A stretch of DNA of 64,000 nucleotides from Dokdonella sp. GTDB lineage: Bacteria > Pseudomonadota > Gammaproteobacteria > Xanthomonadales > Rhodanobacteraceae. The stretch is from contig NZ_JAHCAS010000003.1 of NCBI RefSeq assembly GCF_019634775.1, positions 1 through 64,000 of the forward strand. The letters run 5' to 3'. The notes beneath the pieces were generated by a model, which searched no databases, was not told the origin of the DNA, and saw nothing but the letters and a program-made list of their open reading frames with translations. Within the stretch, counting starts at the first letter, position 1. Each line of letters begins with the position of its first letter. Below are positions 59,048 through 64,000 of this stretch, in pieces. A program made the position numbers and the translations under genes.

Positions 59048-61010
59048 GCGCCAGTTCGACTTCACCAGCCTTTCCGCGCTGGCTGCCGTGGCCGCGCACC
59101 TCGGGCACCTGCCGGTGTGGCTCGGTCTGGCATTCGTCACCATCGTGCCCCTGCGTTGGTACGGACGACGTCGTGGTGCCGGCATCGTGCCGGCCTGGCT
59201 GCGCGTGCCGCTGGTATTCGTGCTGGTCGCTGCCGTAGTCCTGCAATACGGCAACATCTTCGGCCGTGACGCGGGCAGCGCCCTCGGCTGTGGCCTGTTG
59301 ACGCTCAAACTGCTCGAAACCGACCGCTTGCGTGACGCGCGCGCCGTTCTCGGCTTTTCCGCCTTCGTGCTCATGAGCGCGCTGCTGTTCACACAGACGC
59401 TCGCGTTCACCGCCCTGTTGTGCGTGGTCGTGGTCGTGCTGCTCGCCTCGCTCAACGCGCTCGAACCGGCACCGACCGATCCCGCGCATCCGTGGCGCGA
59501 GCGCCTGCGTGCAGGCACCCTGATCGCCATGCTTGGCCTGCCGCTGGCCGCGGCCTCTTTCCTGTTCATCCCGCGCCTGGCCACGCCACTGTGGGGCGCA
59601 CCGGGCTTCGATGCCGAGGCCCGTACGGGCTTGAGCGACCGCATGGCGCCTGGCTCGATGACCGACCTGCTCATCGACGACAGCCCGGCCTTGCGCGTCA
59701 CTTTCGACGGCGCAGTGCCGGCGCCGGCCGAGCGCTATTTCCGCGCGATCGTGCTGTGGGATTTCGACGGGCATGCCTGGACGCGCGATGGTGCCTGGGG
59801 GCGCGTGAGCACCGAAACCGTCGATATCGAGGGTACGCCGGTCGCTCACGAAATCTCCCTGGAGCCGACCGACCGGCCGTGGCTGGTCGCGCTCGACGTG
59901 CCGCTGGCCGGCCCCGACGGCGTGCGCATGACCAGCGACCGCAGCCTGGTCAGCCCGATGCGCGGGCCGCCACCGCGACACTACCGGGTGGAATCGGCGA
60001 CCCGCTATCGCCTGGCCTCGTCGTTGACCGACTTCGAGCGCCGTCGCGCCCTGCGCCTGCCAGCCGACTTCAATCCGCGCACGCACGAACTGGCCGCGCG
60101 TTGGCGTGCCGAAGGCGCCGACGATGTGGCCGTCATGCGCAAGTCGCTCGAACTGTTCCGCGACGAGTTCACCTACACCTTGTCGGCACCGCTGCTCGGT
60201 CGCGATACGGTCGATGATTTCCTGTTCTCGACCAAGGCTGGCTTTTGCGAGCACTACAGCTCCGCCTTCGTGTATCTCATGCGCGCCGCCGGCATCCCCG
60301 CCCGCGTCGTCATCGGTTATCAAGGCGGGTGGCACAACACGCTCGGCAATTATCTGCTCGTACGCAATTCCGACGCACATGCCTGGGCCGAAATCTGGCT
60401 GCACAGGCGCGGCTGGGTGCGCGTCGATCCAACCGCCGCGGTCAGTCCGGATCGCGTGCAGCGCGGCACCGGCGGTGGCTCGGGCGGAGCCACGGCCGGC
60501 GAATGGTGGCGCAACCTGCGCAACCACCTCGACGTCGTCAATCGTCTGTGGACGCAGACGATCGTGCAGTTCAACGCGATGCGTCAGCAGAGCTTGCTGA
60601 CGCCGTTCGGCATCGACAAGGCCAGTCGCAGGGATCTTGTCCTTGCACTGGCCACGCTGGTCGGCCTGGTGCTGGCTGGCGCCACCCTGTGGGTAATCCG
60701 TTCCGGACGCCGCCGTGTCAGCGACCCGCTCGACGAGGCCTGGAAAACCCTGCGCTCGAAAGCCGCGCGCGCCGGCATCACCGATCTTGCCGCCGAGGGC
60801 CCGCTTGATTACCGCGCGCGTCTCGTCGCCGCACATGTCGATGCCGCGGCCCGCCTGGTCGACGATTTCATCGAACTGCGCTACGCGCATGTCGAACCGC
60901 CGGCTGAACGGGTGCTTGCGTTCGTCGACGCAGTGAAGCAATTGCGCTTGCCGCGCACGCCTCGAAAGGACGAACATCAGCGACGGAACGTGGCTCCGCC
61001 GCGTCCATGA
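59034..61010 (+). CDS. Transglutaminase-like membrane protein (TgpA family)
   Basis: A 658-residue inner-membrane protein. Several N-terminal helices (DUF3488) are followed by a large periplasmic transglutaminase domain with Cys in GFCEHYSSAFVYLMRAAGI, His in SDAHAWAEIWL and Asp in VDPTAAV. One further helix and a C-terminal DUF4129-like tail complete it. The Pseudomonas homologue TgpA is essential for viability; its substrate is unknown. It closes the MoxR-DUF58 coupling, and the slp-like gene follows. Confidence 0.9.
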   Translation: MRLTERQFDFTSLSALAAVAAHLGHLPVWLGLAFVTIVPLRWYGRRRGAGIVPAWLRVPLVFVLVAAVVLQYGNIFGRDAGSALGCGLLTLKLLETDRLRDARAVLGFSAFVLMSALLFTQTLAFTALLCVVVVVLLASLNALEPAPTDPAHPWRERLRAGTLIAMLGLPLAAASFLFIPRLATPLWGAPGFDAEARTGLSDRMAPGSMTDLLIDDSPALRVTFDGAVPAPAERYFRAIVLWDFDGHAWTRDGAWGRVSTETVDIEGTPVAHEISLEPTDRPWLVALDVPLAGPDGVRMTSDRSLVSPMRGPPPRHYRVESATRYRLASSLTDFERRRALRLPADFNPRTHELAARWRAEGADDVAVMRKSLELFRDEFTYTLSAPLLGRDTVDDFLFSTKAGFCEHYSSAFVYLMRAAGIPARVVIGYQGGWHNTLGNYLLVRNSDAHAWAEIWLHRRGWVRVDPTAAVSPDRVQRGTGGGSGGATAGEWWRNLRNHLDVVNRLWTQTIVQFNAMRQQSLLTPFGIDKASRRDLVLALATLVGLVLAGATLWVIRSGRRRVSDPLDEAWKTLRSKAARAGITDLAAEGPLDYRARLVAAHVDAAARLVDDFIELRYAHVEPPAERVLAFVDAVKQLRLPRTPRKDEHQRRNVAPPRP

Positions 61011-61036
61011 GAACCGAAGTCTCGCGGAGAAGCACC

Positions 61037-61600
61037 ATGTACAAGTCCCTGCTCCCGTTGCCGCTGGCCCTGCTTCTTGGCGCCTGCGCCACGACGCCGC
61101 AACCGATCGCCGGCGAATTCACCGCTGTCACGCCGGCGCAGAGCGTCGCCAGCGGCCGCACCGGCGAGCGCGTGCGCTGGGGCGGCGTGATCATCCGGGT
61201 CGAACCGCGCGCCGACTCGACCTGTTTCGAAGTGCTCGGCCGCGAACTCGACTCGCAATCGCGCCCGCGTCCACGCGATCGCAGCGAAGGCCGCTTCATC
61301 GCCTGCCGCGCCGGTTTCTACGATCCGGAAGTGTTCGTGCGCGGTCGCGAGCTGACCGTCACCGGAACCGTCACCGGCAGCGAGCGCGGCAAGGTCGGCG
61401 AATACGAATACACCTATGCGCATGTCGCCGCCGACGCGATCCATCTGTGGCCGAAGCGCCCGGTCGTTGTCGAACAGCGTTACTGGGGTCCCGATCCATT
61501 CTGGGGTCCGGGCTGGGGGCCGTACTGGGGTCACGGCTGGTGGGGTCCACCGCCGGTAGTCATCGTCAAACCACGTCCGCAGCCACAACCGAAGCCTTGA
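61037..61600 (+). CDS. Slp-family outer-membrane lipoprotein
   Basis: A 187-residue lipoprotein. The signal peptide ends in the lipobox LLGAC (Cys about residue 16). The Slp core includes RVRWGGVIIRVEPRADSTCFEVLGRELDS and VFVRGRELTVTGTVTG. The tail is rich in Trp, Gly and Pro (PDPFWGPGWGPYWGHGWW) and unusual for the family. An ATG 30 bases upstream overlaps the previous stop, but GGAG 8 bases before 61037 favours this start. Confidence 0.88.
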   Translation: MYKSLLPLPLALLLGACATTPQPIAGEFTAVTPAQSVASGRTGERVRWGGVIIRVEPRADSTCFEVLGRELDSQSRPRPRDRSEGRFIACRAGFYDPEVFVRGRELTVTGTVTGSERGKVGEYEYTYAHVAADAIHLWPKRPVVVEQRYWGPDPFWGPGWGPYWGHGWWGPPPVVIVKPRPQPQPKP

Positions 61601-61617
61601 TCGGGGTCCATCGTCAG

Positions 61618-61659
61618 GGGCGATGCTCTCGCCTACGGGCACCACGAAAAACATCGCCC
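61618..61659. terminator. Possible hairpin between convergent slp and hinT
   Basis: An 8-bp stem (GGGCGATG with CATCGCCC) encloses a 26-base loop. It lies in the 94-bp gap between convergent stops. There is no T-run, so the role as terminator is uncertain. Confidence 0.3.
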
Positions 61660-61694
61660 GTGAACGGGCTCCTGCGCGTGGGGCAGGATGCGCC

Positions 61695-62039
61695 TCAACC
61701 CGGTGGCCACGTCATCTGTCGACCGGCCAGCAGGTGCAGGTGCAGGTGGTAGACACTCTGCCCGCCGTGGCGGTTGCAGTTGATGACCAGCCGGTAGCCG
61801 TCCTCGGAAAATCCCTGTGCCTTCGCGTAGCGCGTCGCGGCCAGCACGAGCTTGCCGACCAGCGGGGCGTCGCCTTCCTCGAGGTCGTTCAGCGTCGGGA
61901 TCTGCCGGCGCGGGATGAACAGCACATGCGTCGGCGCCTGCGCGGCGATGTCGCGGAAGGCGAGGATTTCCCCGTCTTCGTGGACGATGTCGGCGGGAAT
62001 CTCGCGTCGGATGATCTTGTCGAAGATGGTCTCGCTCAT
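61695..62039 (-). CDS. hinT: HIT-family purine nucleoside phosphoramidase
   Basis: A 114-residue HIT protein with the catalytic HLHLHLLAGR motif (HxHxHxx). The N-terminus DKIIRREIPADIVHED matches HinT. It hydrolyses AMP-lysine-type phosphoramidates. It lies 11 bp after recR on the same strand. Confidence 0.93.
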   Translation of the reverse strand: MSETIFDKIIRREIPADIVHEDGEILAFRDIAAQAPTHVLFIPRRQIPTLNDLEEGDAPLVGKLVLAATRYAKAQGFSEDGYRLVINCNRHGGQSVYHLHLHLLAGRQMTWPPG

Positions 62040-62050
62040 GTCGGCCCTCC

Positions 62051-62650
62051 TCAGGCGATGGTCTGGCGACCGCCGAAGGCATGCGCCAGCGTGCCGCGGT
62101 CGATGAATTCGAGCTCGCCGCCGAGCGGCACGCCATGCGCGAGCCGCGTCGCGCGCACATTCGCGGCGCGGGCGAGCTGGCCGAGCATGTGCGCGGTCGC
62201 TTCGCCTTCGACGGTCGGGTTGGTGGCGATGATGAGTTCCTGCACTTCACCCTCGGCGAGTCGTGCAGCGAGCAGGTCGAGGCCGAGTTCCTTTGGCCCC
62301 AGTCCGTCCAGCGGCGAGAGCCGTCCGAGCAGCACGAAGTAATGGCCGCGATAGCCTGTGGCCTGCTCGATCGCCAGCTGGTCGACCGGCGATTCGACGA
62401 CACACAACAGGTGCATGTCGCGCGTCGTATTCGCGCAGACCGCACAGACTTCCTGTTCGCTGAAACTGCGGCAGCGCCGGCAGTTGCCGATGCGTTCGCT
62501 GGCCTGCACCAGCCGCTCCGCCAGTCGTTTCGCCCCCGGCCGGTCGCGCTCCAGCAAATGGAAGGCCATGCGTTGCGCCGTCTTGTTGCCGACTCCCGGC
62601 AGGCAGCGCAGTGCTTCGATCAATTCGGCGAGAAGCGGGGATGACGACAT
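62051..62650 (-). CDS. recR: Recombination protein RecR
   Basis: A 199-residue RecFOR component. The helix-hairpin-helix [17 protein letters not shown] is followed by zinc finger [16 protein letters not shown] and the Toprim domain ([12 protein letters not shown], then [15 protein letters not shown]). It lies 170 bp after ybaB in the dnaX-ybaB-recR order. Confidence 0.96.
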   Translation of the reverse strand: MSSSPLLAELIEALRCLPGVGNKTAQRMAFHLLERDRPGAKRLAERLVQASERIGNCRRCRSFSEQEVCAVCANTTRDMHLLCVVESPVDQLAIEQATGYRGHYFVLLGRLSPLDGLGPKELGLDLLAARLAEGEVQELIIATNPTVEGEATAHMLGQLARAANVRATRLAHGVPLGGELEFIDRGTLAHAFGGRQTIA

Positions 62651-62820
62651 GAAGGGGAGGCTTGGAGAAATGAGTCCGACTGACGAAGGGAGCGCTGTGG
62701 CCGCGGCAGGGTGGGAGCATGAACTGGGCAGGCAGCGGCACCGTGGCACACGGCCCTGCCGCAATGCGGTGCGTGACGGGGCCGTCCGCGAAGGCCTCGC
62801 CGCCGCACCTCAATCGAATA

Positions 62821-63144
62821 TCAAAACGGCATCTTGAACCCGGGCGGCAGATTCAAGCCGGCAGTCATGCCACTCATGCGCTCCTGCGATTCCGCGGCGA
62901 TGCGGTTGACCGCATCGTTGAAGGCGGCGGCAACGAGGTCTTCGGCCATTTCCGGGTCGTCGGCGAACAGCTGGCGGTCGATCGTCACGCGGCGCACCTC
63001 GTGGCGACCACTCATGACCACGCTGACGAGGCCACCACCGGCCTGGCCGGTGACTTCGAGCCGGGCGATCTCCTCCTGCGCGCGCTGCATCGATTCCTGC
63101 ATGCGCTGAGCCTGTTGCATCAGGCCGGCGAGCGGACCTTTCAT
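62821..63144 (-). CDS. ybaB: YbaB/EbfC nucleoid-associated protein
   Basis: A 107-residue dimeric DNA-binding protein. The N-terminal helix is [19 protein letters not shown], followed by the family core [17 protein letters not shown] and [14 protein letters not shown]. Its ATG overlaps the dnaX stop by 4 bp. Confidence 0.95.
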   Translation of the reverse strand: MKGPLAGLMQQAQRMQESMQRAQEEIARLEVTGQAGGGLVSVVMSGRHEVRRVTIDRQLFADDPEMAEDLVAAAFNDAVNRIAAESQERMSGMTAGLNLPPGFKMPF

Positions 63145-64000
63145 GGCGTGTCCTCCTGTGGGCGCACCGAATCGGGAATGAGCCGGCCGCTGAACGTATC
63201 GATGAGGGACTGCACGGCGGGATCACCCTGCAGGGCTTCATGTGCCTCGCGCCGGCGCGAAGCCTGCGCACGTGCGCGCTGGTCGGCCGGGCTGTCGACG
63301 ACGGCAGCAACCATCTCGAAACGCACCTTGACGGGGCGCGCCAGCGTCTCGCCGAGCTTCTCCTCGAGCTGAGCAACCATTCTCGGCGCGGCAAGGTGCT
63401 CATGGATCGCGGCCAGACCAAGACGCAGCAAGGAACCCTCGGTACCGAGCAGGACCGCTTGCTGGGCGAGTTGCCCCACCGGGCCACGCAGGTCCGTACG
63501 CGCGATCAACGCTGCCCAGTCGTCGATCGCCAGCGCTCCGGTAGCTGTCGCTTCCGGCGCGATCGAGCGCGCCGGTGGCTGTTCACGCCCAGCCGCCGGC
63601 GTATGGTTCACATCGGGCCTGGCGCCCGCTGCCGGACGTGCCGGCGCGGTCGCAGGCCGCGTGGGCGTCGGTGCCGCGACCGCACCACCCCCCGTTGTGG
63701 CCGGCGCGAACGCGAGCATGCGCAGCATCGCCATCTCGAAGCCGGTGCGTGCGGTCGGTGCAAGAGCGAGGTCACGCCGCGCGTTGATCGCGATCTGGTA
63801 GTAGAGCTGGATTTCGCGTGCATCGATGCCTGCCGCCAACACGGCGATGGCCGGGTCGTCGGCCACGGCGGTCTCGACGAGCTGGCGCAACTGGATCGCG
63901 TGCAGCAGGCCGGCCAGTTCGTCGAGCACCTGGGCGAAATCGGGCGAGAAGCCGGCGATGCGTTCGATCTCCTTGAGCAGCGCCGCCGCGTCGTGGGCAA
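63141..64000 (-). CDS. dnaX: DNA polymerase III gamma/tau subunit, 3' part
   Basis: The frame is open to the window edge and its 5' part lies outside. About 285 residues are seen: the end of the clamp-loader collar domain ([55 protein letters not shown]), described in parts, a Pro/Ala-rich linker, and a C-terminal tau-type domain with [19 protein letters not shown]. The tail beyond the linker shows that full-length tau is encoded. Any frameshift site for gamma would be upstream or in the linker, and none was recognised. Confidence 0.95.
   Translation of the reverse strand, partial: AHDAAALLKEIERIAGFSPDFAQVLDELAGLLHAIQLRQLVETAVADDPAIAVLAAGIDAREIQLYYQIAINARRDLALAPTARTGFEMAMLRMLAFAPATTGGGAVAAPTPTRPATAPARPAAGARPDVNHTPAAGREQPPARSIAPEATATGALAIDDWAALIARTDLRGPVGQLAQQAVLLGTEGSLLRLGLAAIHEHLAAPRMVAQLEEKLGETLARPVKVRFEMVAAVVDSPADQRARAQASRRREAHEALQGDPAVQSLIDTFSGRLIPDSVRPQEDTP

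Noticed and set aside
62651..62820. Possible 4.5S SRP RNA gene in the ybaB-recR gap
   Set aside because: Near dnaX an ffs gene would be plausible, but the conserved core with GGTCCGGAAGGAAGCA is missing on both strands.

Overview
The window is a GC-rich stretch of a gammaproteobacterial chromosome. Gene content and order point to the Xanthomonadales/Lysobacterales: sbcB beside orn, rlmD-nagZ-hpt-thioinosine phosphorylase, lepA-lepB-DUF4845-rnc-era-recO, rpoE-rseA-rseB-degP, and a long yceD-rpmF-fab-pabB-mltG-tmk-holB-pilZ block. REP-like palindromes fill several gaps. No rRNA or tRNA gene, CRISPR array or intact mobile element is visible.

Layout. 1-2.5 kb: the 3' end of a secreted subtilisin-like protease, then 1.2 kb of gene-poor DNA holding a broken reading frame, a 31-bp tandem repeat and, at 2233-2260, a near-perfect match to the chromosomal dif (XerCD) site. 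The window therefore lies at the replication terminus. 2.5-8.5 kb: a divergent sulfur-responsive locus (rhodanese, BigR/SqrR-type ArsR repressor and an AhpD-like protein one way; a small membrane protein and an RND efflux pair the other way). 8.7-16.6 kb: orn, sbcB, a DUF2461 protein, an MFS permease, epmA and ahpC-ahpF. 16.6-28.5 kb: ligA, a TPR-like protein, an ECF sigma/membrane partner/IMPACT operon, an ABC exporter, then thioinosine phosphorylase, hpt, nagZ, rlmD and a response regulator. 28.5-41 kb: recO to lepA, the envelope-stress operon rpoE-rseA-rseB-degP, and a GGDEF-EAL protein coupled to a small Ycf46-N-like protein. 41-54.8 kb: a FadJ-like enzyme, then on the minus strand the fatty-acid, thymidylate and clamp-loader block. 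55-61.6 kb: a GT39 membrane protein and the MoxR-DUF58-transglutaminase operon with a Slp lipoprotein. 61.7-64 kb: hinT, recR, ybaB and the 3' part of dnaX.

Most conserved housekeeping genes right of dif lie on the minus strand, so they run with a replication fork moving left toward dif. CCCTNCCC octamers, the reverse complement of the E. coli FtsK-orienting KOPS, also appear repeatedly in one orientation, which supports the terminus reading.

The signals most worth following are the dif site, the two-cysteine persulfide-type repressor with overlapping divergent promoters controlling an RND pump, a correctly spaced OxyR-like site before ahpC, a 262-bp tandem duplication joining two convergent gene ends, REP palindromes that supply stop codons, and the Ycf46-N-like protein coupled to a cyclic-di-GMP gene.
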